Assembly (NCBI GenBank): GCA_012031965.1
Contig: JAAUSC010000016.1
Coordinates: 1-57,359, forward strand
Source of the DNA: Scytonema sp. RU_4_4
GTDB lineage: Bacteria > Cyanobacteriota > Cyanobacteriia > Cyanobacteriales > Nostocaceae
Reading direction: 5' to 3'
Length of the DNA: 57,359 nucleotides
Shown here one piece after another: positions 24,501-33,178 of this stretch. Under the pieces are notes generated by a model. That model was not told where the DNA came from and made no database searches. It was given only the letters and a program-made list of their open reading frames with translations. The stretch's first letter is position 1, and the number at the start of each line of letters is the position of its first letter. The translations under genes and the position numbers were made by a program.

Positions 24501-27156
24501 TATCGCTCTTGTTGAGGGATTTATCCCTAATAATACATTGAAACCTCTTGCAGGGCAAGCATCTGGAAATTTAGTCGTTAATCTCAATAACTATAGCGCT
24601 GCGGGAGATGTGGCGATCGCCAAACCTCGTGTAGGTAGAGTCACAGCAGATCAATTTCGAGGTAACATCAGTTATGCCGATGGTGCTGCGAACTTAACGA
24701 ATGGTCAATTGCAAATCGGGGATAGCAATATCGCTCTCAGCGGAAATGTGCAAACAGGGAACAATCCCCAATTTCAATTTCTAGCTAGTTTTGACCAAAC
24801 GAGAATCCAGAGACTCCTACAAGCATTCAACATCTATGACTTTCAGGATTTTGGCGGAGGGTTGCAGAGTCCGGAATTAGCAGGAGCAGAAGTTCTTCAA
24901 ACGAAGCCTATTAGTTTACCAGACGCAGATTTGCTAACACAGCTAGAGTATTTCTCAAAAATTGAAACCCGAATCGCACAACAGCAAGCAGAGCAAAAAG
25001 AACCAACAACTTTGCCTACACTTGCAGAATTACAAGGTGTCCTGAGTGGAGCGATTGAAGTGGCTGGCTCTTTAAAATCAGGGTTAAATGCTAGCTTTAA
25101 TTTTCTGGGTAATAACTGGCAATGGGGTAACTACTCTATTAAAGATGTCATAGCCAGAGGCACTTTTGCAAATGGTCTTGTGACATTATCACCATTCAGT
25201 GTGGACTTAAATCCAGGACTTTTGACTTATTCAGGACAATTAGGAACAGAACAACTGTCCGGACAGTTGCGTGTGACAAGTTTACCTTTGTCGCTTGCAC
25301 AGCCTTTCATAGATAGATTACCAGTTGATGTGACAGGTCAGTTGAGTGCTGTTGCCAACCTAGGTGGTAATCTCAAAGACCCAAGCGCCTCAGGGGAACT
25401 AACGCTAGTGGATGGTACTATCAATGAACAACCAGTGCAGACAGGTCTAGTCAATTTTAACTATGACAATGCTCGTTTGAATTTTGGCAGTACTTTATTG
25501 TTAACTGGGACACAGCCTGTTAATATTACAGGAAACATACCTTTTGCTTTGCCCTTCGCTTCAGTTCAACCAGATAGCAATCAAATCAGCATCAACGCCA
25601 AAGTACAGGATGAAGGCTTAGCTCTGTTAAACTTGTTTACCAATCAACAAGTCACTTGGGTAAATGGTCAAGGGCTAGTCAATGTCGATATTCAAGGGAC
25701 TTTAGACCAACCAATTATTAACGGAGTCGCCACAGTCAAGAACGCGACTTTTGAAGCTCAAGCCTTAGCTGACCCCTTGACAAATGTCACAGGAACCCTC
25801 CAATTTAATGGCGATACGCTCACAGTTGAAAGCATTCAAGGGCTTTACAATCAGGGTAACGTAACTGCTGCGGGAATTCTTCCCATTTTTGCAAATCAAG
25901 CAGCACAACAGCAAGCCGCCACAAATCCCCTTACTGTATCGGTGAATAATCTCAACTTGAATGTTCAAGGGCTGTATCAAGGAGGTGTCACGGGTGATGT
26001 CGTTATTCGTGGAACAGCGCGATCGCCTGACATTGGTGGGACAATTGAGCTGAGCAATGGTCAGGTTGTTATTGGACAATCCAACTCAACTGATGCAAAA
26101 CAATCAGGTACACAAAGAACAACCGATAATGCAACAAAGACTTTCAGTGTACAACGAACAGAAACGGGAGAAACGAGTACACCTGATAGCGCAACAACGA
26201 CCTTTGATATAGAACCAGAAGGTACACAAGGTAATGCTGCAACCAGCGTGACTCCACCTAATTTACCTATAGAGTTTAATAATTTACAGCTTGTTCTAGG
26301 TAACGATGTTCGTGTCTCCACTCAGCCGATACTCGGCGGCTTTGTACCAGGAGGTGAGCTGAGTCCTTCTATACTCAGCTTTAACGCAAAAGGTGATCTG
26401 ACTATCAATGGTCCATTAGCTAAGCCTCGCCCCGAAGGAGTGATTCGTCTGACGGGAGGACAAGTCAACTTATTTACAACTCAGTTTACCTTAGAACGGG
26501 GCTATGAACATACTGCAGAGTTTATTCCTTATCGAGGACTCGACCCCGACTTAGATGTCCGGCTTGTGGCAATTGTACCGGAGACATCAGGGGGAACGGC
26601 TAATCGCATTTTGTCCTCTCCTTTTTCTAGCGAAATTAGTGATGTCTCTGCAACGAACTTTGGGACTTTACGTACCGTTCGCGTTAAAGCAAGAGCAACA
26701 GGACCAGCGAGTCGATTGTCTGATAATCTGGAACTGACCAGCGAACCTAGCCGCAATGAAGCAGAAATTATTTCCCTCTTAGGCGGTTCTATTATTAATA
26801 GCTTCGGTCAATCAGATGCAACAACTGGACTTGCCACCCTAGCTGGTTCTACGATATTCGGTAGCCTGCAAGGAAGTATTAGTGCGATCGGACAGGCGAT
26901 CGGCTTTAGTGAATTTCGTATCTCTCCGACTCCTACCACCAACCAAACATCAGGATCTTCAGTTCTCGGCTTGACAGCAGAAGGTGTATTTGATGTCAGT
27001 AGGAATTTCTCTGTTTCCCTATCGCGGGTTTTCTTAACCAATGAGTCTTTCCGTTACAACGTTATCTATCGAGTGAACGACGATGTTCTTGTGCGAGGCT
27101 CAACTAATCTAGCAGACGAAAGTCGTTTGCTATTTGAGTATGAGTCACGGTTTTAG
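21517..27156 (+). CDS. tamB: TamB/TIC236-like translocation and assembly module protein
   Basis: 1879 residues. A single N-terminal membrane anchor (about 22-50) is followed by a long beta-strand-rich periplasmic body with repeated GQI-type strands, and the C-terminal TamB (DUF490) domain from about residue 1500, including a GGQVNLFTTQFTLERGYEH-like segment and a final Phe. Such proteins span the periplasm and help move proteins or lipids to the outer membrane; plastid TIC236 belongs to the same family. Residues about 430-640 contain three diverged tandem repeats of about 75 residues (GGQI-ANGQIQLAPQG motif). Monocistronic by context. Confidence 0.92.
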   Translation: MTRSPHSGNEQEPDNHRLWLLLLGRTSLVLGVILIAGIIGGVLWARNYVYKDLAPLVEKNLQQLLGRPVKVGAVERFSLSSLRFSSLSIPATSTDADTVAAKAVDVEFSLLRLLFTRTLALNVTLVQPDVYLEQDKQGSWVSTAIKAGEGKGIIQTELQTIRVQNGDVVLAPNPTPTTPKGSVTLDQVSGTARLLPKNEGITYDIGAQPTRGGTIKIVGETRLKSQQTNLKLQTQNLQASDVSRLIELPIVLETGRVDGDLAVQLQPDQEQPKKQDIAINGVAIATSVTAQIQNAPQKFINSNGRLTFQGQTIALDNLSTNYGKVPTLVNGSLNTQTGYNISAQVKAVSAKNLLDSLKVNLPVPVAGEVQSNIRLQGPIQQPILSGTASNTKPVQVDRVLFKTISTGFRLAISKAASGLTVSNLQLIPATGGQIAGNGQIQLGSNPQQPGVKFDLQAQGISADALSSAYGFTPPTSIGPVSAKAEISGSPGGKQPLAIDFTSIQATPPAGGQITANGQIQLAPQGNVSLNVQAQGLPGNAIAQGYGVSVPFKIGGISANAKVSGSLGKQPLQVDVASVQATPEIGGKITANGQLQLAPQGRVSFNVLAQNLPGDAIAKAYKASPNFTIGNVSANARTFGSLGNLQTVAQLSAPTATYPTAGQVVVNQQGNSILFRDAVAKVAGSTIRGRGQLIQGRWQAFVNAQQIQLSRFAQVPPQLQQGVLSSQLNLSGTTASFQPSTIQASGQASLRGVAGGTVNVRNINIDNGRWQAVANISQVQLNRFSQQLQGRLNSNLRLAGTTESLALSNIRAAGQVGLSQGLSLLAQPITAQVQWNGQQIIIQRATSPGLNANGVVAVQVPETGAPQVTGFNLNVQAQNYNLQKASSNLPNNVALKGQLDFTGQVTGTPTTPNAVGNIRLENLNINGLAFDPVLAGNVKYQGGQGGQLRLAGKQDRVAVDMSPNNRPTSFLFRRGGAVATGRTEGDNLLVNVQDFPIALVEGFIPNNTLKPLAGQASGNLVVNLNNYSAAGDVAIAKPRVGRVTADQFRGNISYADGAANLTNGQLQIGDSNIALSGNVQTGNNPQFQFLASFDQTRIQRLLQAFNIYDFQDFGGGLQSPELAGAEVLQTKPISLPDADLLTQLEYFSKIETRIAQQQAEQKEPTTLPTLAELQGVLSGAIEVAGSLKSGLNASFNFLGNNWQWGNYSIKDVIARGTFANGLVTLSPFSVDLNPGLLTYSGQLGTEQLSGQLRVTSLPLSLAQPFIDRLPVDVTGQLSAVANLGGNLKDPSASGELTLVDGTINEQPVQTGLVNFNYDNARLNFGSTLLLTGTQPVNITGNIPFALPFASVQPDSNQISINAKVQDEGLALLNLFTNQQVTWVNGQGLVNVDIQGTLDQPIINGVATVKNATFEAQALADPLTNVTGTLQFNGDTLTVESIQGLYNQGNVTAAGILPIFANQAAQQQAATNPLTVSVNNLNLNVQGLYQGGVTGDVVIRGTARSPDIGGTIELSNGQVVIGQSNSTDAKQSGTQRTTDNATKTFSVQRTETGETSTPDSATTTFDIEPEGTQGNAATSVTPPNLPIEFNNLQLVLGNDVRVSTQPILGGFVPGGELSPSILSFNAKGDLTINGPLAKPRPEGVIRLTGGQVNLFTTQFTLERGYEHTAEFIPYRGLDPDLDVRLVAIVPETSGGTANRILSSPFSSEISDVSATNFGTLRTVRVKARATGPASRLSDNLELTSEPSRNEAEIISLLGGSIINSFGQSDATTGLATLAGSTIFGSLQGSISAIGQAIGFSEFRISPTPTTNQTSGSSVLGLTAEGVFDVSRNFSVSLSRVFLTNESFRYNVIYRVNDDVLVRGSTNLADESRLLFEYESRF

Positions 27157-27179
27157 CGAGAGCAGCAGAAGCCTCTCGC
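27156..27179 (+). terminator. Hairpin immediately after tamB
   Basis: The perfect 7-bp stem GCGAGAG/CTCTCGC (27156-27162 with 27173-27179) begins at the last base of the tamB stop codon and is followed by a weak T-rich run. It is a probable transcription terminator. From here to 27347 no gene is seen. Confidence 0.5.
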
Positions 27180-27347
27180 TTACTTAAACCGAGCAGATAA
27201 CGGTCCGACACGTACGGATATCAGTAGATTCGGTGGTTGCTTTTGGATTCATACTCATAAATTAAAGAAAAACCTTTACAAAGTCAACTCAGGTAAGCTA
27301 TCTTTTATAAAGAAAAAACTTTAGAAAGTAGCAAGGAGATCCCAAAC

Positions 27348-28094
27348 ATGGCTTCAGAAAGTCAAACGATGGAGTCTACCATGTACCATCAGCAGTGGGT
27401 TTGCACCGTTTGTGGCTATAACATGATTGGTGAAATGCCTGACGTCTGTCCGTTTTGCGGAGCACGCCATGACAAATTCGTGACTTGGGATGAAGCAGAG
27501 CAGACCTATCGAGTGACACCGCACCGGGTAAATGACTACGTCACACAGTTGATGTCTGTACCTCGTCTTGGTTTGGAGCATGCTGCTTATCGCATTGAAA
27601 CAGATGATGGCGCGGTCTGGATTGACTGTCCATCAGCATTCAATCGAGACTTGGAGCCAGTAGAAGCGATCTACTTCACCCACAAGGATTTCATGGGTGC
27701 ATCCAACCAGTATCGTCAGCTCTGGGATGCAAAAGTTTATCTGCACGCTCTGGACGCCGAGCATCCGCTTATTAAGGCATTTCCAGTTGACAAACAATTT
27801 AACGGTGACTTCACAGAGCATGGGATCGAAGCTTTCTATATTGGTGGGCACTCACCGGGCTTCACTATGTATATTTATAGCAAGGTGTTGTTTATCTGTG
27901 ACTATGCCTTCCCTCCAGGACCTAGTATGCGATTCAATCCCTTTGGACCGCAAGGCGAGACACGTGACCGTGCAGCACGGATACTAGATGTTGTTTGGGA
28001 GCGACCACTTGAGATTGTATGCGGCTACAACTTTATCGCAGAATTCGATAGCTGGCGTAAGGATTTCAAGCACCTATTCGATCAAGCCAGATAA
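27348..28094 (+). CDS. Rubredoxin-like domain fused to a metallo-beta-lactamase-fold domain
   Basis: 248 residues. Residues 18-45 hold a short rubredoxin/zinc-ribbon knuckle pair (CTVCGYN and CPFCGA), and residues 60-245 an MBL-fold domain. The MBL metal motif is degenerate: where HxHxDH is expected the protein has THKDFMG, although later metal-type motifs remain (IGGHSPG, FICDYAFP). The fold resembles flavodiiron proteins but without flavodoxin. It may act as a redox or sensing module rather than a hydrolase. Strong AAGGAG site 10 bases before the ATG. Confidence 0.72.
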   Translation: MASESQTMESTMYHQQWVCTVCGYNMIGEMPDVCPFCGARHDKFVTWDEAEQTYRVTPHRVNDYVTQLMSVPRLGLEHAAYRIETDDGAVWIDCPSAFNRDLEPVEAIYFTHKDFMGASNQYRQLWDAKVYLHALDAEHPLIKAFPVDKQFNGDFTEHGIEAFYIGGHSPGFTMYIYSKVLFICDYAFPPGPSMRFNPFGPQGETRDRAARILDVVWERPLEIVCGYNFIAEFDSWRKDFKHLFDQAR

Positions 28095-28214
28095 ACCAAA
28101 TAAGCTGCTTACGCTGCGTAAATATGAGTCCACTTGTGGATTTTCGCCTATTTTTGCACCTGTTTTTTACCAAGTCTTATTAGGGCGTTGTCATGACCTC
28201 ATGGTATGCAAATA

Positions 28215-28240
28215 GCGATCGCCCCCAAAAAGGCGATCGC
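28215..28240. other. HIP1-based hairpin between convergent genes
   Basis: The 9-bp stem GCGATCGCC/GGCGATCGC with a short loop lies between the convergent rubredoxin-MBL and deoxyhypusine-synthase-like genes. It contains two copies of the HIP1 octamer. It may serve as a bidirectional terminator, though there is no T tract. Confidence 0.4.
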
Positions 28241-28295
28241 CCATGATCAATGAAACTATCCCTACTTAAGTTTGAATGCGTGAAATTTGAATTGT

Positions 28296-29477
28296 TTACT
28301 CTCCTGTATTGGGAATGAGCCTACCGACTGGATACGTTGCGACTTCCTGGGAAGGTGTGCTTTGAGCCATCACAACAGGTATTTCATCTACTGATTGAGT
28401 TTTTGCTGCTAAATAATCTGTCCGCAGCTTGTCTAGCATTTGTTCCCGTTTATCATACAACCGCTTGAGAGAACAAGGCTGACACTGGTTTAATGCATAA
28501 GCTGTGACTAATGGCAATGCAATTGTGCTATCGGTATAACAAACAATTGTGCTAGGTAACTCATCTGGGTCAATTTTACCCCAACTGACAGCTTCCGAGG
28601 GTGTGGCTCCAGATAACCCACCAGTATCTGGACGGGCATCAGTAAACTGGATAAAGTAATCGTGTCCGCGTTCTTCTAATCCTAAGACTTCATGAATCTG
28701 TGGTTGTGTTTGTAGCAAAAAGTTTTTAGGACTACCACCACCAAGAATCACAGCTGCACTTTTACCTCCTGTTTCCCTTGCACAATAGGCAATGGCTGCT
28801 GTTTCATTCACATCAATGGAAGGATCTAAAATGAGCTGAGATCCTTCTAACGACAATGCAGCAACGTTCATACCAATGGAACTATCACCAGGGGAAGATG
28901 TGTAAATCGGTACTCCACATTCATAAGCTGTCGCTAGTAAACAGGAATGCTGAATCCCTAGTTGCTTTTCTACCTCTCGGACATATTTGCCGAGTAAATT
29001 ATGAAATTCAGCTGTTCCCATCCGTTTTTGGAATGGTTCTGCTTGCAAAATTTTACGGATAAAAGCGTCTGTTTCCAGCAACACATCGTAGCCAAAGATA
29101 ATGTCATAAATGCGGATAGTCCCTTGCTGGCGCAGCTTCACATCATTCAAAAACGGGTTACCAGCAAAGAGCTCAAAGCCTAGTCCATAATGCATATCAT
29201 GATAAAGATTAGCACCAGTACTAATCATCCAATCAATAAATCCGTTGCGGATAAGCGGTGCTAATGCAGAAACCCCGAATCCTGCTGGTGTCATCGCACC
29301 AGAAAGGCTAACTCCTACCGTCACGTCTTCTTTGAAGACATCTCGACTGAGGAGATGACATATCTCCCGTAATCGCGCTGAATTGTATGCCGTAAAGTAA
29401 TTATCAATCAAATCAACGACTCCGATATCAGTTGGCATCGGTGCAGGTGCAATTTTTTTACCTAACTGTTTTGACAT
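28296..29477 (-). CDS. Deoxyhypusine-synthase-like (homospermidine-synthase-like) enzyme
   Basis: 393 residues of the deoxyhypusine synthase family, which moves the aminobutyl group of spermidine using NAD. The catalytic Lys region is preserved ([15 protein letters not shown]), as are [25 protein letters not shown] and [12 protein letters not shown] around the NAD site. Bacteria lack the eIF5A substrate, and homologues of this type are thought to make homospermidine or a related polyamine. Single gene; the C-terminal 40 residues beyond the family core are variable. Confidence 0.82.
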   Translation of the reverse strand: MSKQLGKKIAPAPMPTDIGVVDLIDNYFTAYNSARLREICHLLSRDVFKEDVTVGVSLSGAMTPAGFGVSALAPLIRNGFIDWMISTGANLYHDMHYGLGFELFAGNPFLNDVKLRQQGTIRIYDIIFGYDVLLETDAFIRKILQAEPFQKRMGTAEFHNLLGKYVREVEKQLGIQHSCLLATAYECGVPIYTSSPGDSSIGMNVAALSLEGSQLILDPSIDVNETAAIAYCARETGGKSAAVILGGGSPKNFLLQTQPQIHEVLGLEERGHDYFIQFTDARPDTGGLSGATPSEAVSWGKIDPDELPSTIVCYTDSTIALPLVTAYALNQCQPCSLKRLYDKREQMLDKLRTDYLAAKTQSVDEIPVVMAQSTPSQEVATYPVGRLIPNTGE

Positions 29478-30412
29478 TTTTGGTAGTCCCCGAACAAATA
29501 ACTGATCAGTTGCATCTTGTACCAGATACCGACAGTCTATTAATGACTAGTCTATTAATGACTAGATATCAAATCTGAATCAACAGACAGGATACAATCC
29601 TAGCTAGCCTTGAGTCATTTCTTACGTCATCTGCAAGTAACAATATTCTCTCATAATATTAAGAAGAACACAGAACACAGAATATTTCCACAGATAAAAT
29701 CTGGGGGATTTAACAAGGAAAGAATTTTTCTTTTCTCCATAATTAAAATTAGGGGCTATGCCTATGGCTAACGCCACGGCTATCGCCGCAATTCGCAGCG
29801 TCTGGTGCAGGAGATACGGCACGAAGCGCCCCTCCAGGGGCGCGGAGCTAACGCTATCAGACCAGAACTCAAAACCAGAACTCCACAGCCTATATTCAAT
29901 TCGCCCTATGCCTAACGGGACGCTTGGGCTGCAAAATTCTGACTACTGAGTTGGTGAGGAGCGTGAGGAGCGTGAGTACTTTTTTGGTGATGAAAGAGCG
30001 GTATATTGAAGAGAACACAAGGAGGCGGGGAAAGTCGTTGATAATTTCTCCGCTTCCTATCAAATTTCAGATGCATTTGTCCTGCTATTGTCACTTTTTT
30101 GCCCCCATATTGTCTCTATTGGCAACATACTCTTATAAAAGAGTCATTATTGATTGAAGCTGAACAGGGTCAGCATCTCAGTTTTTTTTCAAAGAAAAGC
30201 TCAAAGCTAGTTTGCAGTGCTTTTGAATGAAAAAGCTGTTTTTCAATCTTTGCTTTTTGCAAATATAGCAATTGTCATTGGCAAATGGATTTTACTCCAA
30301 ACGAAATTTGCCAAATATTCTTTTTAGCGCGATCGCTCCTCTTTGGTCTGCACTAACAGTGTGCCTTGGTGGAGATACTTGCCATCTAAAACCGTCCCAC
30401 CAGGTAGTTACC
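29478..30412. other. Long non-coding region with repeats
   Basis: About 0.9 kb without a supported gene. It holds a direct repeat of TCTATTAATGACTAG (29536-29565 region), a GC-rich palindromic patch at about 29755-29935 containing CGCCCCTCCAGGGGCG, and AT-rich DNA leading to the small membrane-protein pair. Short open frames here show no family features. Confidence 0.5.
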
Positions 30413-30685
30413 ATGTTTGTCACTTCATTAATCGCCCTAACACTAGGCATAACTTCTTTTTACATCAGTGCAAATGTTGCGGATGATATAGAGCGGCTAG
30501 TAGTTAGATTGATTGCCTTTGTCTTATTCTTGTTTGGTCTAACTTTTGCGCCTCTGCCCATCCAAGTACTCATTTTCATTGGTTTACTAATCATTGCGAA
30601 ACAGGCCTACCCCTTGAATCAAGACAACCAAGAACTTGATTCTGCACTCGTCGATAAGCTTGATAAAAAAGGAAAATCGAGGTAA
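30413..30685 (+). CDS. Small membrane protein (90 aa)
   Basis: From ATG 30413: MFVTSLIALTLGITSFYISA, then a second hydrophobic pair (VVRLIAFVLFLFGLTFAPL, IQVLIFIGLLIIAKQA) and a charged C-terminus. Three predicted membrane helices. The frame is open from 30272, but upstream residues are not membrane-protein-like and this ATG gives the natural start. Family not known. It probably forms a unit with the 41-codon ORF five bases downstream. Confidence 0.6.
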   Translation: MFVTSLIALTLGITSFYISANVADDIERLVVRLIAFVLFLFGLTFAPLPIQVLIFIGLLIIAKQAYPLNQDNQELDSALVDKLDKKGKSR

Positions 30686-30690
30686 CGACT

Positions 30691-30816
30691 ATGACTTTTC
30701 ATTTAACTGATGCTCTCCTAGTTGTTCTGATTGCTTCTATCGCCAGCATCATGTTATCTTCAGGACTTTGTTTAATTTTGCCTAACACTAAAACAGTAGA
30801 CGCTGTTCATAACTAA
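30691..30816 (+). CDS. Very small membrane protein (41 aa)
   Basis: Reads MTFHLTDALLVVLIASIASI and onward to TKTVDAVHN, stop at 30816. One membrane helix (about residues 8-30) with a short polar tail. A GAGGTAA ribosome-binding site lies 5-11 bases before the ATG, and the gene starts five bases after the previous stop, so the pair is likely co-transcribed. Function unknown. Confidence 0.55.
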   Translation: MTFHLTDALLVVLIASIASIMLSSGLCLILPNTKTVDAVHN

Positions 30817-30911
30817 AAGATTGTGAGATGGTTGGGTGTGTTACGTCATTGTTAATGCACCTGACCAAGAAGACGCAAAGATGCGGCGAACTTGTTCTTG
30901 ATGCCAAAATT

Positions 30912-30946
30912 GCGATAGGCTTCGCGTCAAGCCTCCGGCTTATCGC
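30912..30946. repeat. REP-like palindrome, copy B
   Basis: Begins GCGATAGGC and ends GGCTTATCGC. Same family as 4115-4149 and 43884-43918 but in the opposite orientation. It lies in the gap between the small membrane genes and cobO; no gene is seen in 30817-31118. Confidence 0.65.
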
Positions 30947-31118
30947 CAAACACAACAATAAGTTAGCGATCAAATTTTTAAAACAACCAACAATAGACAT
31001 CTCCGGAAAATAATTATATTTCTCAATTTTTTATAGTTTTTGTGATATAACTAACAGTTTAATTAACAAATTTTTGGTAGTGCCTTGTAATAAGGACACT
31101 AAACTGAATGTCAGCGCC

Positions 31119-31781
31119 ATGAAAACCGATGAAACTTGGACAACTACTAGTGATGTAGCCGTTGGAGAAAATTCCTCGCTCACATCAGAACAGTACCGCA
31201 AAAAGATGCAGCGCCGCAAAGAAGTCCAGGAGGTGCGCATGAAGAATGCGTCTAACGAAAAAGGGTTAATTATTGTTAATACTGGTAATGGCAAGGGGAA
31301 GACCACAGCGGCGTTAGGGATGGTGTTGCGTGCGCTTGGTCATGGGTATAAGGTTGCTATTATCCAATTTATCAAAGGAGCCTGGGAACCTGCTGAAAAA
31401 AGAGTTTTTAGTATTTGGCAAGATGATTTATTAGAATTTCATGCTATGGGCGAAGGCTTTACCTGGGAAACTCAAGACCGCGATCGCGATATTGAAAAAG
31501 CCGTAGCTGCTTGGCAAAAAGCGTTAGAATACATTCGCAATCCAGACTTCAAACTGGTGCTGTTAGATGAAATTAATATTGCTCTTAAATTGAATTACTT
31601 ACAAATTGAGGAAGTTTTAGCTGGGTTAGCTCAAAAGTCACCTGAGAATCATGTTATTCTGACAGGCAGAGGCGCGCCCACAGCTTTGATTGAACGAGCT
31701 GACTTAGTAACAGAAATGACCCTAGTTAAGCATCCGTTCCGGGACCAGGGTATTAAGGCGCAACCAGGAATTGAGTATTGA
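31119..31781 (+). CDS. cobO: Cob(I)yrinic acid a,c-diamide adenosyltransferase
   Basis: 220 residues from ATG 31119 (MKTDETWTTT). The P-loop is NTGNGKGKTTAALGMVLRAL, followed by FIKGAWEPAEKRVF, the Walker-B-like LVLLDEINIAL and the late ILTGRGAPTALIERADLVTE, diagnostic of the CobO/BtuR family. It attaches the adenosyl group to reduced corrinoids in vitamin B12 synthesis or salvage. No cobalamin riboswitch or other cob genes are nearby. The frame is open from 31074; I chose the ATG that gives the family's usual N-terminus. Confidence 0.9.
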   Translation: MKTDETWTTTSDVAVGENSSLTSEQYRKKMQRRKEVQEVRMKNASNEKGLIIVNTGNGKGKTTAALGMVLRALGHGYKVAIIQFIKGAWEPAEKRVFSIWQDDLLEFHAMGEGFTWETQDRDRDIEKAVAAWQKALEYIRNPDFKLVLLDEINIALKLNYLQIEEVLAGLAQKSPENHVILTGRGAPTALIERADLVTEMTLVKHPFRDQGIKAQPGIEY

Positions 31782-31836
31782 AAATTGATGAGTTAAGAGT
31801 GATGAGTTTGACTTGTTGCTCTCAACTCCTAACGCC

Positions 31837-32586
31837 TCACTCTTGAACATTTGCCTGACACATCTGTAAAATGCGGCGATCGTCAGCACGGATGTTATTT
31901 AGCGGATAATAATCTTGCAGCGTTACAGAGTGGGCGTAAGTGCTGGATTGATCGTCCATGATTTGAGGTAATGTATTGTTTGTTGCTACCTGAGTTGAAC
32001 TTTTGTCACCAGGGTAACCAATAACCGTCATTGCCAACTGTCCAGAGGCGTGGAGTGTGCCATTAAAACAACTAAACTCAGAGCTTGGCATATATAACGC
32101 ACCCATCACCTTTCCCTGCTGCTTTTCAAATATGATATATCCTTGCCCCAGTTGACCTGATTTTGGTGACTGACCATAGAGATAAACGCCATCTTGTCTG
32201 GGAAACAGAGCTCTTGTAGACGTAGCTCTGGCTGTTTTGGTGGGTGCTTGGAGTTCTGAAACTTTTGCTTTGGTTGTAGAGACTGCTTCCAAATCATTTG
32301 AGTGAGGAACACCAGTAGAAGCAGTAACCGATTTTGCCAGTACTCTACGCAAGCGTACTTCTTTGTCGCCAATGAACTCTGAAGTTGGGTAAGGATTTTT
32401 CTGCAACCAGGTGTAAGTTGGTAATTGAGAATCTGTAGCCGACGCGGTAGATGACTCAATGTATGCAAGCTGATTACTCAGGACTGGTTGAGGACGACTA
32501 GCAACAACGCCAAGTAACAAAAGTACACCAACAAAGGGAATTCCTAATAAGCTTGTGGAAGAGAATTTTTTAATGTTGTTTGGCAC
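31837..32586 (-). CDS. Exported cyanobacterial hypothetical protein
   Basis: 249 residues. The start is chosen at GTG 32586 because a very strong GGAGGA site lies just upstream; the open frame extends to 32625 but without such a site. Signal peptide about residues 1-35 (SLLGIPFVGVLLLLGVVASR). A low-complexity Ser/Thr/Ala linker (about 50-125) leads to a conserved-looking domain, DGVYLYGQSPKSGQLGQGYI, then GALYMPSSEFSCFNG and LAMTVIGYPGD. Present in many cyanobacteria by my recollection; function unknown. Confidence 0.7.
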   Translation of the reverse strand: MPNNIKKFSSTSLLGIPFVGVLLLLGVVASRPQPVLSNQLAYIESSTASATDSQLPTYTWLQKNPYPTSEFIGDKEVRLRRVLAKSVTASTGVPHSNDLEAVSTTKAKVSELQAPTKTARATSTRALFPRQDGVYLYGQSPKSGQLGQGYIIFEKQQGKVMGALYMPSSEFSCFNGTLHASGQLAMTVIGYPGDKSSTQVATNNTLPQIMDDQSSTYAHSVTLQDYYPLNNIRADDRRILQMCQANVQE

Positions 32587-33102
32587 CCGATTCCTCCTGC
32601 AAAAAACAATTTGGTTTTCTGTCACTTACTTACAAACGTACCGAAGTATTGATATGTAAAGGCTCCGTCAATGGTTGGATTTATATTGTCTAGAAAAAAT
32701 CTCTGCAAACAAAGAAATTTTGTATTAAATTTTGGGCAATGAATTTTGAGCGATAATCTTAACTTACCATTGTTGGGAGCATTCTTGCTTCATTCATTAG
32801 ATTCACCCAATGAGATAATTTTTTTAAATTAAAAACTCAAAATGAAAAGTTAATTTTTGATATTTTTCTTTTTTTATTATTCAATTTCAAAAACAATTGA
32901 CACCTTTTTAGTAAAATCATCACTCTAATGTATGAACTATATCAACAAGCAAAACTACACAAGCAATTCTCTTCATTCCGGATGTCATTCAAAGATTTTG
33001 GAAGAAGTTACGATGAGAGTAGAGGAAAGAGGAGGCAAGGAAGCTCTCACCCTTGTTGTTAGTCATTCTAAGTTCTGAATTGGGACATTTTGAGTTCTTC
33101 TC

Positions 33103-33172
33103 AAAAAAAATCGCCCCCTAAATTCAGGGGACGCGTCGTCAGTATTCTGTAAAGACGTAGCATTGCTACGTC
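33103..33172 (-). terminator. Tandem terminators of the sigma factor gene
   Basis: On the minus strand the sigma gene stop is followed by a GACGTAGCA/TGCTACGTC hairpin (33154-33172) with TTTA, then by a CCCCT/AGGGG hairpin (33115-33130) followed by eight T residues (33103-33110 complement). The second is a classical intrinsic terminator. The region 32587-33102 is AT-rich and without a gene. Confidence 0.8.
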
Positions 33173-33178
33173 CTTACT

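Noticed and set aside
29745-29940. Structured RNA gene in a GC-rich patch
   Set aside because: The patch consists of short palindromes seen elsewhere as repeats, with no conserved RNA architecture visible.
30817-31118. Cobalamin riboswitch upstream of cobO
   Set aside because: No B12-box-like sequence or plausible aptamer was found; the region holds a REP-like palindrome.
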